Below, piece after piece: positions 11,207-23,508 of a stretch of 64,000 nt of DNA. Source of the DNA: Aaosphaeria pasadenensis (Eukaryota > Ascomycota > Dothideomycetes > Pleosporales); the NCBI GenBank assembly GCA_022813625.1, contig JAKLMB010000002.1, positions 620,001-684,000 on the forward strand, read 5' to 3'. Below the pieces are notes generated by a model that saw nothing but the letters and a program-made list of their open reading frames with translations, had not been told where the DNA came from and searched no databases. Made by a program: the position numbers and the translations under genes. The first letter of the stretch is position 1; each line of letters starts with the position of its first letter.

Positions 11207-13491
11207 ATGAGTGATAGCAATGGAGAGCTGGGTGATATTCGGTTGGCCCATCATCAGCGCCATCGAGGAGCTTCTAACAAGCTGATCTCATACACATTCT
11301 GGGGTACCATTTGTGCTTTAATCTTAATTCGAGTATCGTACAAACTGTACAACAGGATGGCCCGGAAATTGTATGTGTATATCCCATTAACATGTTGATG
11401 AAAACGAGTTCAACTAATGTTGACATATCATGTAGCACGCTCCAGCGCGCCCCATCCCATTCAATGTTTGGTAAATTCGTCGCATATCTTTCGGCCATCG
11501 CTATGATGTCTTTACCACGGCTTCCTCGCTCCACGATTCTGGCGGTCACTCTGGGGCCATTGTTCGTCATTTTTGCATACATCGGAACCATTGCCATCCT
11601 TCTGGTGACGGTCGACGCGCCTCGATTTTCAATACATTTCCTAGACGATGTAGCCTTCCGAGCTGCGTGGATAACAGTCGCTCAAGTCCCTCTCATCTAC
11701 CTCCTATCAGTCAAGTGGGGTCCTCTCAATGTTCTTGGATCAATCTCTTATGAACGAATAAACTGGATACATCGATGGGTGGGTCGGACTTTATTCCTTT
11801 CAGCCTCCACTCATATGGGTCTTATGATGCAATCGATATCATTCACCGAGCTTTTCAAATCTTCGGACAAGGCTATGAGTGTCATTCGCAATGGAGCTGG
11901 TGCGTATGGACTCCTTTTCTGGATCGCGATCTCAAGTATTCTGCCATTGCGTCGACGATGCCACCGAATGTTTTACATAAACCATTACATTTCGACGTTG
12001 GCGTTCTTGTGGTTCGTTCTTCAACACGTCCCCAGCTATGCCCGACCTTTCGCCTACCTGGCCTTGAGCTTTGTTCTTCTCGACAAGCTGCTGTTTTCAA
12101 TTATGTTTTTGAGCAAAAACATTTCAATAAAGTCCACCACAAGCGTCTTCCGCCACTCTCGAAAATCGAAAACACAGACGCATCTCTCATTTGGACATTC
12201 CGTCAAGATGATGGCACCCGCTGCAGGTCCATTCGGTCTCGCAGTCCATGTGCCAGACGAGCATCCGAAAGAAGCGACCGTCATAAAAATCTGCAATGTT
12301 CAACAGACATGGAGACCAGGACAACATTTCCGGGTATACATTCCCGCACTGGGGAAGTTTGAGATGCATCCCTTCACGCCCGCGACTTGTTCGGACCTGT
12401 CCAACGTCTCGGAACCCCTTGGAGGGCTTTCCAGTGTCGAAGAACACGTCTCACTCATGTCCGAAGTGCCACCATCCATGAGCGACATGACTCTAATGAT
12501 CAGAGCCCATAAAGGGTTTACTCGAAGGCTGGCCGACTATCATTTGAAATGGTTGTCCTTGCCGTGTCCCAACAGCAGTAAATCATCGTCAACCTTAACT
12601 GCATACTTAGACGGTCCATATGGCGACCCGCCACGATGGCAAGATTACGAAGCCCTAGTATTCGTCATTACCTCAACCGGAGTCAGTTTCAGCCTAGCGG
12701 TTCTGGATTACTTGGAGCAGCTATGGTTGAAAGGCGAAGAGGTCCAAACTCGAAAAATCCGTCTTGTTTGGATCGTGCGACACCTCGATCCCAGTTTCGA
12801 GGCTACAGTTCTGGAAACACTGGCCAGACGTTCTATATTATTGCGAGATGCCGGTGTGCGCCTTGCTTTTGAAGTTCACACCACATGCCCACATTCTCAG
12901 GTTGTGGAGGTAGAGAGAAACTCGCCTTTTAGCCACCAACGTCGGCCCTCATACTTCCGCGGAAAGCTTCTACGAATCATCAATCCAGATGATATCATTC
13001 GAGGCGCATACGAACACAAGGAAGTGGATAGAGAACCTGAACACAGCGAGGTGCGGTCGAGTGCCTCGAGCGATGGCTCTGCTACTTTAATCGACGAGCG
13101 GGAAAGGCAGTCGATCTCAGAATTAGAAGACGTACCACTCCACCCTCAAGAACAGAGAAGGTCCTCGTACCTACCTTTGCTATTCCACCAAGAAGAGCGT
13201 GCTCAAGCCAAGCCTCAGTGCAATTGCGCCGAGATACAACAACAGTACCACAAGCTGAAATCGCAGCCGTATGTAGATTTCGTCACGCGCCGTTATGGGT
13301 CGCGGCCAGACGTGTCCAAAATCATCAAGGGTTCGATTGCTCCGTTCGAAGAAATTAAAGCAATGGTTGCGGTGTGCGCGAACGAACACATTGCAAAGAT
13401 GGCGAAGAACGTCGTTGCTGAGATGAACATCGATTATGCGTTCGATAGTCGGGCACGGTGTATTAACATATTTACGGAAGGTTTTAGTTGA
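11207..13491 (+). CDS. Ferric-reductase-type transmembrane flavocytochrome (FRE family)
   Basis: Exons 11207-11370 and 11436-13491 encode 739 residues. FRE proteins move electrons from NADPH via FAD and two hemes across the membrane to reduce ferric chelates. After an N-terminal anchor near residues 27-45, a multi-span core carries the paired heme ligands His167/His181 and His238/His252, each pair 14 apart (INWIHRWVGR and RMFYINHY contexts). The cytosolic half has the FAD motif in EMHPFTPAT, followed by LDGPYGDPP and a glycine-containing NADPH segment (FVITSTGVSFS). A long acidic, serine-rich insertion, near SEVRSSASSDGSATL, splits the C-terminal NAD domain and may be disordered. The extreme C-terminus matches the usual end of the NAD-binding fold. 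Together with the siderophore transporter it suggests iron uptake; NADPH-oxidase-like or copper reduction are alternatives. Confidence 0.9.
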
Positions 13492-13961
13492 TGGAATACT
13501 ATATGATAGTGTGAATGATAGGTCAAAGAAAATGACAAGAGCCTTACAATGATTTTTGTTGTTAATTGGTGATAAATTTATGTTCTTTGAAAATGCGATG
13601 AGTTGTGAGGACTGAATGAGCAACTTTGATCGGACAGAACGCTATATCTCATAATTACAATTATTCAAACAATGTATAACGAACCTGATATTGATCGTCT
13701 ATTTACCGGAATTAATTATCATAAATTAAGTAAGACCGATACTTCTTGTTTGTTGTTTGTTACAGCAAGGAGCAGGTGAAAGGACATTGTATTACATAAG
13801 CGGCTTCAACCTTACTTCCAGAGCATTCACGCGCCATCCTCGTTAGTTACAACTCACACTTGCAATGCCACGATGCCGCCTCCAAAACCCTTCCTGACAG
13901 AACAAAATCAAAGCCTGGAATTGAGAGCGGAGCCGACTCTGCAGGGACAGGTCGCCCCGCC
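13492..13961. other. Intergenic region between the ferric reductase and the chromodomain gene
   Basis: This AT-rich spacer of 470 nt holds the 3' region of the ferric reductase and the promoter/leader of the chromodomain gene. I see nothing else in it. Confidence 0.6.
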
Positions 13962-15538
13962 ATGTCGCTGAGGAGCCGCGGACACGAAGGTCGAATCGGT
14001 GTACGAGGAACCGCAACGCGTGCGCGCGGTCGCGGTCGCGGTCGTGGGCGAGGGCGAGGCGGATCTTCGAAATTCGAAGTTGTAAGAGTCACGAAGTCAA
14101 TATGGCTTTCCAGCTCGATTGCATGGCCTACGGTACTAATTGAACGAAGTGGGAATGGGAAAATTATAACCCCAATCGCGAGATATATAATTCGCTTTAC
14201 CTCCTCCGTAAGGCCCCGCCTACGATTACCCCGAGTCTCTCCGTCGATTCCCCGATACCGCATACTCAGTCTCGGATCTTAGGTCGTCAGTCCATTCTCG
14301 TCGAGGGCGCAACGCGACAAGTGTATCGTGTGCGGGTGCGCTACTTTCGTCCAAACCCCAATGCCGAGAATGACAATGAGCCGCTGAGCCAGTGCTGGAG
14401 AGAAGAATTGGAGGATGTGGATATAAGTCAGATTTTGGATGTCGTCTCTCAGCGTGAGCTCGAACGATATGAAAATGCGGAGTTCAAAGCGCAAGCCGAG
14501 GCCGAGGCGATCGCTCGACGTCTAGAGATGGAAGAGCGCGAACAGAGGAGGTTGGAGAGGAATGCTCGTCCTCTGGGTGCAATGCGGGGTAGAGGATATT
14601 CTGCGCTAGGATCTGAAGTGTCCGGCCTATCTGTGAGATCTCGAGGACGAGGAAGAGGAAGGGGCAGGGGCAGGGGAAGAGGCAGCGTACGTGGACGAGG
14701 ACCTGGGGTTGATGCGCAATCTATCCTTACGGAAGAGGGACCTCTCAATGAAGGACAAGAAGAAGACAGCGATGGCGATCGAGATTTGGCCCTACTACAA
14801 CTCAGCATCGATCGCGAGGAGTCTTTACAGCGAATTATTGCGGATGCTGAACTGGACTCTGTCGATGAAGACGAAAACGCAGCAGAGATCTTGAGTGTGA
14901 AAACATCTTCGCCTGGTCTCATGCGCTCTACGTTTGTCGCGAATAGCGCGCTTCCTGCCTCACCCCTCACTATTCTCCGCGGGCGGCCCGAAGTGCCAGA
15001 TATCGACGAGACCGACGAGGAAGAAGATTCACAACCAAGCATCAGGCGACACTTATTGAATGGGGCACATCGACTCAAAGTAGTATACAATTTAGAAGAT
15101 GAAGCCAGCGGAGGAGAGAGTGCATCCCCGCCTCCCAAAAGGCAAAGGACAGAAAGTCAGGGAGCATTTCGCAGACCGCCATCCAACGATGGTCTTTATG
15201 GGATCCAACTTTCAGACACAGATTTGATGGAGAACTTATATTCTGCATATGATGCGCCGGAGTCGCATCAAAATGGCATGAATCGCCCTGAACCAGAATC
15301 CGAGTTCGACGAGAAAATTATCGATGAATCGGAGGAAGAATATGTCGTCGAAGCCATCTTGGACCATATGCATGAATCTGGTATCAGATACTATCTTGTG
15401 AAATGGGAAGGATTCAAAGACGCCAAAGATTGGCTCACAGAAGACCAACTAGAGGGCGCTGGCGAGATGGTACAAGAGTACAATCAAATGGTCCGTCGCC
15501 GAGAAAAGAAGGCCAGGAAGTTGGATACTCTTACTTGA
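13962..15538 (+). CDS. Chromodomain protein with two arginine-glycine repeat tracts
   Basis: Exon 1 (13962-14081) joins exon 2 (14150-15538) in phase 0, giving 502 residues. The exon 2 frame upstream of the usual long open frame is clearly coding (WEWENYNPNREIYNSLYLL), which supports the join. Exon 1 is mostly an Arg-Gly tract, and a second RG tract lies near residues 200-225; such tracts bind RNA or are methylated. The middle is acidic and serine-rich with a basic PPPKRQR segment that could be a nuclear signal. A chromodomain spans about residues 437-488 (EYVVEAILDH, YYLVKWEGFKDAKDWL, EYNQM), with the aromatic cage positions Tyr, Trp and Phe present. It probably binds methylated histone H3 in chromatin. 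No chromoshadow domain is evident, so it is not a standard HP1. Confidence 0.88.
14021..14067 (+). repeat. RG-coding purine/GC simple repeat, first tract
   Basis: Tandem CGCGGT/CGAGGG-type hexamers encode alternating Arg-Gly in exon 1 of the chromodomain gene. A second tract of similar type lies at 14640-14700 in exon 2. Simple-sequence expansion is the likely origin. Confidence 0.7.
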
Positions 15539-16294
15539 CACGTTATCGTTCTCCTCCTTCCAAACTTCGAGAAGTTTGTTATTCCTGTTCATTTTTTAGA
15601 TACCCCTGCTTCAATTACTTTTCCATCCAGCGCTCACCGCGCGAAAACAACAGGCCCAATTTTGATACTTAATTGACCTTCCAAACATTTGCCACTGAGT
15701 ACAACCGACGACGAAACTACAAGGTCTGATAATTGTCATCGGTGGGTAGGCATAGCATCACCTATTGCCACATCCCCGGGATCTGTAATAATCAGAACAA
15801 CTCGGTTCATGCATACTATACTTGAACATAGCCCCGACAGCGGGTCTGATTCTAGACATGATCAAAAATCGAAAGCCTAATATGTGCTGATGTATTCACG
15901 CCGTAGTCCGATCGGACTGACAAGCATGGTCCCAGATAAGGTGCACTCCCCGTATACACCCTGGTTCATGCATCTTAATTTCCCCGTAGAACGTTTAATT
16001 TATTTAGACACACGAACGGGCTACCCGGTCGCAATGCCTACAGCCTTCACCAACTAGTGATAAGCCAAGTTTCTGAAATGGATCAGGGACGATCAGTACT
16101 ACAGTCAAGCCGTTTAAGCTTTTGTAAGTATTGGCGAACAAGCTTGTCATAAACTACAGCACGAGGCACAATCATGATACAGCAAAAGTTCTCAATTGAT
16201 AAAAAGAGTGTGAGAGCTATTTGAAGCGGAAAATGTAGCGACAACCATTGCAATCACTATGCTGGTACAGTGATGTATCCGTACGTCTATTTTC
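15539..16294. other. Intergenic region between the chromodomain gene and the GH7 gene
   Basis: This is the 3'-3' spacer between convergent genes. I see no coding region or structured repeat. Confidence 0.6.
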
Positions 16295-17757
16295 TTAGCC
16301 GAAGGTAGAGTTCAATGGGCCAAACTTGATGTTGGAGTAGATGACGGAAGCATCAGCACTCTTGGATTCAACATCAGCAGGTACACCAGAACCGGTTTCG
16401 CACTCGCCACGGCCGATTCCAGGGACGCTCGGGTCCTTGTCAGTAGGGTAGGTCGAGTCGAGCCAGAGCATGTTGGAGTAATGGTCATCCCACAAGCTCA
16501 TGACAAGAACCATACCCTGCTGCAGAGCCTTCGACATGTTGGCCATGCCACCCTTATCCTTGAAGGTGTAGGTATCGCCGAAGACCTTCTTCTGAGCATC
16601 GCAGAACTTGGTGGTGATAGAGTTACCTTCGACACCAGCAATCTTGGACTCGGAGTTGGGGATGACCTTGCCGCCCTGGACGTAGAAGCGCTTGATCTCC
16701 ATGCTATCACCGCTGCCGACGAATTGGGTGACGACGGTGAACTTCTTGCTCGTGTCGACAGTCTTTCCCTTGCCGTAGAAAGTCTTGTCGCCCATACGGT
16801 ACGAGTTGAAATCACAGCCATCGGGATCGCAAACACCTGCGTAACGATCTGCAGAGTAGGTTCCACCACATTTGTCGCCGTCACAGCGGCTCTGCTCAAT
16901 CGTGGAGCAGGAGTGAGGAGTCACGGCAGTGGAAACAGAGTTCGCCTCCCAGATATCCATCTCAGCACAGCAGGAGCCATGGCCACCAACACCTGCGTTC
17001 TGATCGTTCGATGATGCTTGCCAGCCCTCGACATTACCCTACATAAGGTCAGCATATATAAATCTCCCGGAAACAATTAATTCATACCTCTCCGTTGATG
17101 AACTTGAGATCTCGTGGGCATTGCGCATCGCAGTAGCCGGTGCCATATTTCGCACCAGCCTTGTTGGTAGAGTACTTCTTCAAACCACCATCTGCATCCA
17201 TGGACACAAAGTACAGAGCTCCGTTCAATCCACAGGGGAGGTTGGAGAGGTCCACATCGAAGGTGAACTCGTTGTTCGGGGCCAATTTGAACATCTCATA
17301 CGTAGTATCATCCTTCATCAGGTACGTGCGAGAGCCGATGTTGGTAGAGTACGAGCCCTTAGTGACGAATTTCAACTGCAGAGAGTTTCCGCTTGCAGTG
17401 ATACCGTATGTCCCCTTGTAGTCGGCTCCATCCAAAGCGCAGTTGGAAGCGCAGTCCTTGTTGGTAGAGCAAAGAGTCGAGTTCCATTCGTTACCGGTAT
17501 AGCAGTTGGTGTATCTTGAATGGGTTAGCAGGCCTTCATAACAAGAAATCTAAAACGGTCGGTGTTTACCCAGTCTTAGTATGAAGCCATCGCCAATTGG
17601 CATCGATAACGATCTTGCCGTTCTTAGTCGTACAACTGCCCTTTGCTGTGCATGTCTGCCATGTCATGCCGGGATGAGTCTCAGTTTGTTGAGTACCAAC
17701 CAATTGACCCTGGGCCAGGGCCACAAGAGCGGAAGTAACTGCGAGAAATCGATACAT
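16295..17757 (-). CDS. GH7 cellobiohydrolase without CBM1
   Basis: Exons 17570-17757, 17088-17514 and 16295-17038 encode 452 residues. The ATG at 17757 starts a clear signal peptide (MYRFLAVTSALVALAQG). The GH7 catalytic motif is intact: Glu231 (nucleophile), Asp233 and Glu236 (acid/base) within CCAEMDIWEAN. Other CBH I signatures are GMTWQTCTAKGSC, LPCGLNGALYFVSMDADGG and DPDGCDFNSYRMG. The protein ends at IYSNIKFGPLNSTFG with no linker or CBM1, so it is the single-module form of this reducing-end cellobiohydrolase. It is secreted and hydrolyses crystalline cellulose. A CBM1-rich GH45 gene lies 8 kb away. A TATA element sits upstream. An endoglucanase-type GH7 is less likely because of the length and the C-terminal CBH-like segment. 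Confidence 0.95.
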
Positions 17758-17817
17758 GATGGTGAACCGTGGAAACTTGTCGATGCGATAGAGAGAATAA
17801 TCGAGGAATGTGCAGAC

Positions 17818-17825
17818 CTTAAATA
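17818..17825 (-). promoter_or_regulatory. TATA-like box of the GH7 gene
   Basis: On the minus strand TATTTAAG lies about 61 nt upstream of the GH7 start codon. Confidence 0.4.
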
Positions 17826-19114
17826 GGGCCCGTTGCAAGACTCTGGAGGGTCTCATGACAACTGGGAGACCTCATTTTCGAAAGGGGCAATCGGAACGTC
17901 GGGAACAGAAATTTAGATGCTCCCCTGGACATGGGTGAATCCTGTGTCATTAATTATTGAGAATTGATCAACGAATACCCAAGTCGCGGGTGTAGATGCG
18001 GAGGTACTCTGATCAGAATGATCCTGCAGTGATTCATCAAAATTGCTACCGAAAACATGAGCACAATAAACGGATGTACTTTCAGTTGCGGCAAAATTTG
18101 AACTAGCCGATGAGATCTTGTGATACCGTTTGGAAACAAGACTGAGTTGACGTGGAAAATCGACACATATCTCTGAACCTTTCCAGAAGAGGATTGAGAG
18201 CCGAACAGGGGAGAGGTCGGGTTATCTGAGGAATTCATAGCGAAGATTGAATGGAGTACATCTTCCGCAGGCGAAAGAGACGAAACGAGTCCCCTGATTC
18301 TAGTGGTGGACAGATGTAAACGGAACGTAGCTGGCCAGTCTTTCATGGGTCTCTATATTTGCATGGGCCTGAAGTTTGCTCTTTTGTATTCTTCCGGCCG
18401 TGGTTTTGTTGATCCTGGCATAGTGGCGGGAGGCGGGCCTTCTGAAGCTGTTGTACGTACATCCAACACAGCCCTGGATAAAGAAGCAGCGTGAGCTAGA
18501 ATAGGTAAAATGATCTTTTGGAAATGCATTTCTTTGGCAGAATTTTAGACTGCCATCAAGCATCATACTCAAGCTTTTCTCTCAAGCTTTTGTCTTAAGC
18601 TTTGCCCAGCTGGTGCCTAGCATGGCTTCAGTCTTGACAGTTCCTTCGAGAAAGATAACCTTGCAACAGGCCTTGGCTCGAGGATGGAAGGTTCCATTCA
18701 ATTTACAACCTGTTCTTGTATGGCTCCAACAACATACTCCAGATCATCTATGTGCAGTCTCAAGGGAAGTGTTTCGGTAATTTCTGCGCGGAATAAATTA
18801 GATGTGGTAAAGATAGATGAAAGTGGGTTGATTTAGGCTCACCTCGTGTACGTAGATTTGCGGGGGAATGCAGGGGTACGAGTAGAAGGTCGCGCGAAGC
18901 GACACTCCATTCCTTTGAGCCCCATACGGATCTTCTCTAGAGATCAGTGATTGGATCAACAGCATCTGTTCGATACCCTAGCCTCCGGGCGACCATGCAA
19001 CTCTGCAAAGTGCAAAGTCTGACATGACATTGCTTTAATGGGCGAACAGACATAGGGTGTCTATGATGTCGCACAAGGCTCGAAGAGATGGGATTGGTGG
19101 AATCAGCTAACGAT

Positions 19115-19300
19115 TATAGAGTCGGCACGATGACATATGCCGGCGGCTTGTTACTGAAGCATGCTCTATATGACCAGTAGCACGTTCCGGAGGAATCATC
19201 GCTGCAACCCGAACGAAATCACCGACAAGGAACAACGTGCAACCACTGGCCAGTTGCTCGTGACAGGTGTTACGGGAATTCATTGAATTCGAATACCCCT
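19115..19300 (+). repeat. Diverged interspersed repeat, copy 1
   Basis: By eye this aligns colinearly with 27660-27880: a shared GTTACTGAAGCA (19150-19161 versus 27706-27717), then a gapped CCGAAC block and a gapped gttgc...tacggga block. Divergence is substantial and the borders are approximate. No terminal inverted repeats or coding potential were seen. Confidence 0.35.
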
Positions 19301-20595
19301 GATTCTCGAAATGGGAACCAATCGTAGTAGATCCTGTGTTGAAGAGGACTGTAGGCAAAGACAAGGAATTGGTAAGGATCCAACCGCACAATAACGATGC
19401 GTTGCGTGGTGCAGCGATGCCATTCATGTATCTAGATACATCAAGGCAACAAGAAGAGAAAATGACCTGGAAACAAGGTGGAGGCTCTGCAGCCTTTTCC
19501 AAGGAGCGAGGTACCGCACCGTACCTTAAGTACAAGCAGCAGGTAAACTTCGCTACTTGAATTTCTTGTCATCATGCGGAAGCACGGAGCGGATAAAAGC
19601 ATGCGAACTGACTGCCAAGTAGAACAAGTAGCAAATGTTTTGGAGTATCGCCATCCAAGAAGCTTGGAGGCTCTGCAGATAGAGTGCGCATAGTGTAGCA
19701 ACCCAGGAACTGGGTGAACTAACGGATGGATGGGAAGATTTGATTGGGAAAACCCGATAATGCAATAGCATCAAGATAGGATCAGGCGCACCAACCTTAC
19801 TGATGCATATTCTACAGCTATGGAGAATACACATGTTGGTAAAGCGACTTGAAGATCCTGCAATAGTAATCTACAGGTGAGCTGGTAGAACAATTCGCGC
19901 AATGTACGACAATGTCTCAGAAAGGATGAGATTTGCTGTGACCAATAACGAGAATGAAAGGAGGCGGCTCAACGCACCGGTTAAATGCAAAGTTTGGTAC
20001 TTTCATATGTCACGAAGCTGTGCTCGATATTTACGTGTTTCTGCGATGGTGTGTGATGAGTACCACAGAGTACTTATTGGTTACAAAAGAATAGATCAGG
20101 ATGGAAATAATATGACAAAATCTGGTCGAAAAGAGGCACCTGAATAAGAGGATGCTCGTCGCATCGCTTTGTGGATGATGCGAATCGACCCGTCTTTTGA
20201 TGTTCAATCCACTCCCTTTCCAGCATGACTATGCGAATATGGAGAACTACATGACAGTCCTTTCTGATGGATATGACTGGGCATAGATGGCAACATGCTG
20301 AAGTTATCAATGTGGTGTTGATAACTACAGCAACGAAGGAGTGATATCGTCATGCCTTACCTCAAGATGGTGTTTCAACACCAACCAAGAGCGTATTACT
20401 AATCGGTCTGACAAGAACCTTGGAAGCAAGTCAAGGCATCCAATCATCTACGCATGATGTCCGAGCGCTTCGAAGGCTCATCAACCTCCCTTTCTGCTAT
20501 TATTCCATTTCCATCATCTCCATCATCTCCGCCATCTCCGCTATCCGATTTCCATCACGCCAAAACTGAATTTGATTGGAACGCCATTTGCCATA

Positions 20596-23243
20596 ATGTC
20601 AACACGAAGTGCTGAGTCACGAGACAACTCGCCTGATGCCGATGACTCTCCTGAGAAGCGTGGTAGCAAGAAACGCAAGGTCCTTTCCTGCTATGCGTGT
20701 CGCAACCGTAAAATGAAATGCGATCGAGTTTATCCCATCTGCGGAAGATGTCAGAAGACCGGACGCGCTGATCAATGCACCTATGACCCAAGGCTACTAG
20801 AGGACCTTACAGGCTCTGGCCCTGGGGTTGGACAAAACAGTATAGCCGTAGAGCCTTCCTCTCGTGTTTTCAACGATTCAACACCTGTTACAGATACCTC
20901 CGATAATCTAGCATGGAAGGTTCGAGTGCAAGAAAGACGGCTAGAGCAGCTAGAAGCACGACTTGCTAGAGCAACAGACACCCATTCACTACCCTTGCAT
21001 CATGATGCGGTCGCGCGCAGCTCGGAAGAACCAATAAGCAAAGAGACCATGCTCTTCAGAGGCAAGGGATTTAAGACATCGTTCTATGGATCTTCGAGCT
21101 GTTACAGTCTGATCACTCAGGTATGAGAATCCTTCTAGTGCTCGTAGTATCTGTGCCAATTTATCCAACGGGATCGGTATACGCTGCCGAATCTTCGGTT
21201 TCCACAATGGCTGCAATGCTCTTCCTTCGTGAAAGATGGCATCACGTCCACTAACGTATTTGGACACAGTTCCAGGAGCTGCAAATCTTTACACGCGAGG
21301 CTTTAATGACAGACACATCTGTAAAGCGTATTCGTACCGACTTCAAAGCATTCAGAAGCCGTAGAAAAGCTCAAATCAAGGAACAGGGCCTCACAGTGCT
21401 GGGCACTGACGATGAAATCTTTGCAGCATTACCTGCAAGAGCTGAGGTGGACGCCGCAGTAACTCTTTACTTCCAGGAGTTTGAAGACGCCTATCGAATC
21501 CTGCACGAACCGACATTCAGAAAGGATTACAGTGAGTTCTGGAATGCACCGAAAGAAGTTGCAACTAGCTTCGCCTGCATTCTTCTGTTCATTGTAGCAA
21601 TTACACGCTGCGTTGTCGTCGGTCGAGACCCCGCGTTTGTGGGTGATAGTTCTGCTGAGCGAGAAGATGCAAAGAACTTGATTGATGCTGGCGATGCATG
21701 GCTTCGGCAGCAATCTCACAAACGTTTAACAATCACTTTCTTCCAGTTGCAGTGTCTCTCTGTCTTGGCGAAAAAAGTCAACTGCATCAAGGTAAAGCAA
21801 GACTGGACAGCTATAGGGGCAGCAATGCGGTTGGCTATTGCCGCAGGCATGCATCGCAATCCATCTTTACTTGGACCGGGACGCTGTTCGGTGTTCCATC
21901 AAGAGATGAGAAAACGTCTTTGGGCCACCATCATGGAGCTTGAGCTACAATCCGCTGTCGATAGTGGACTCCCGTCCACTCTATGTGGATTCTACTTTGA
22001 TACACCGGCTCCCACAAATCTCCCTGATGAGGCATTCTCGTCGGATACAGAACAGCTTCCAGCGGAAAGACCCGCTGCGAATTTCACAAAGGCCTCTTAT
22101 CTAAACATAAGTAGAGCTTCATTGCAGTTAAGAATACATATCGCGAAGCTGGTGAACGACCCAGGTACGAGCTTGTTATACTCTGATGTACTCCACTACG
22201 ATGAAAAGATCACCTCCCTGCTGGCCTCCCTTCCTCGTTGGGAAGACCCTGCATCGATAACGGCTTCAGTACTGTTGGATATTCAGCTACGCCAATTCCT
22301 CCTCATTCTTCATCACCCGTACGCATTACGAGCTGCAAAGAACCCTCGCTATTCCTACTCTTTCACAGCCGTCGTACGCGCTGCATCTGCCATTATATCA
22401 CATTACGACGACCTTATTTCGGAGAACATGATCGCGATGACTCATTATCGAAATGACATGGTACGAATAGCAATAACTCTCGCACAGACCGTTTATCATA
22501 GCTCCTCGTTTGCGGATTCGAAAGACAATGAATCCGCCATTCAGTTCCTGACCGCAGTACGGAAAGCGGCATTCACAGGTGAAGAAGATCCCCACAGAGG
22601 CTCAAGATTTTTGAATCCGACGGGTGTTCGCGTGAAAATTCCTCAGTTAACACAGAAAGATTTCATGACAAGAATGCTCTGTACAACAGCGATCGAGCTG
22701 CTAGAGCGTGCAAGGTCTTGCTTCGAACAAAGAGTCATGCGCCTGGGTACAGGATACATGGAGTATTGGCTCATCTCGGCCGCCATAGGAATCATGCCTT
22801 CAGATGCTCCGGGTCAGACTCCGAGCTCTGACGGCGCGGATCGTTCAGTCGACGACATTCGCGAACGGGGCCGTAAAGCGATTGAGAGAATCACAAGTCT
22901 ATGTTTCCGCGTACTAGCACTACAGAAAGATCCCGCAAACGAGTTCTCGGCCTCATTAAGAACAGCTATCACGAGCGATGGTCAAGCTAATTCACAAACT
23001 GGGACGTCAACGATCAGATTTCCATCGGGCTCTGTCGAGACACCCTTGCCAACAGGCGCCGATGCCGCATTGCAACCATTTATACCTGGAACCGGTGGTC
23101 TGCTTCGTGCTCTTGACGAAGGAGCAAAGTTCGGGTTCAATGATCAAGGGACGTGGAACCAACCCCAAGACGTTCAAATGAACAACGCATCGGACTGGAA
23201 TTTTCCTGATTTTTGGGCATTTGACATGGGTGGCGATGTTTGA
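20596..23243 (+). CDS. Zn2Cys6 fungal-specific transcription factor
   Basis: Exons 20596-21120 and 21270-23243 encode 832 residues; the 149-nt intron is phase 0. The binuclear zinc cluster is complete: Cys32, Cys35, Cys42, Cys49, Cys52 and Cys61 in SCYACRNRKMKCDR and ICGRCQKTG. A basic KKRK stretch precedes it. A short coiled-coil dimerisation segment follows (VQERRLEQLEARLARA), then the fungal_trans middle homology region beginning around YFQEFEDAYRILHEPTF and including MRLAIAAGMHRNPS and MRKRLWATIMELELQSA. The C-terminus is glycine/aspartate-rich and ends in an acidic aromatic tail that could activate transcription. It acts in the nucleus. Its targets are unknown; proximity to GH7 does not by itself prove that it controls cellulases. 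Confidence 0.93.
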
Positions 23244-23508
23244 GGGAATGGCATTATGGTGCAGTAAATACATGTGCAGAAAGCCTTTCTAATCACAAGA
23301 CCCTATGGTTACAACAACACAAGAGGGAATTTTTGCGATACTGACAATTGAAATGAAAATCTATCAAAGCTAAATATTGGCGTCTCTCAAGTGACCCTAG
23401 GGCCAGCCTATTTCCGTAGGAGAATACATTGTTTCACGAGGGGTCATACCTGACTACGTCGACACACTCAACATAGAATGATGCAAAGCCTGTCAATGAC
23501 CGGCATCA

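Larger units (their letters stand above)
17758..20595. other. Intergenic region between the GH7 gene and the Zn2Cys6 gene
   Basis: This 2.8-kb spacer lies between divergently transcribed genes. I see no supportable gene; open frames near 18300 and 19107-19535 lack recognisable features. It contains one copy of a diverged repeat (about 19115-19300) shared with the 27-kb desert, and an imprecise CATCTCC-type tandem repeat near 20510-20545 in the leader of the regulator gene. Confidence 0.5.

Noticed and set aside
19107..19535. Minus-strand frame of 142 codons
   Set aside because: It overlaps the diverged repeat and shows no domain or conserved-looking residue pattern.
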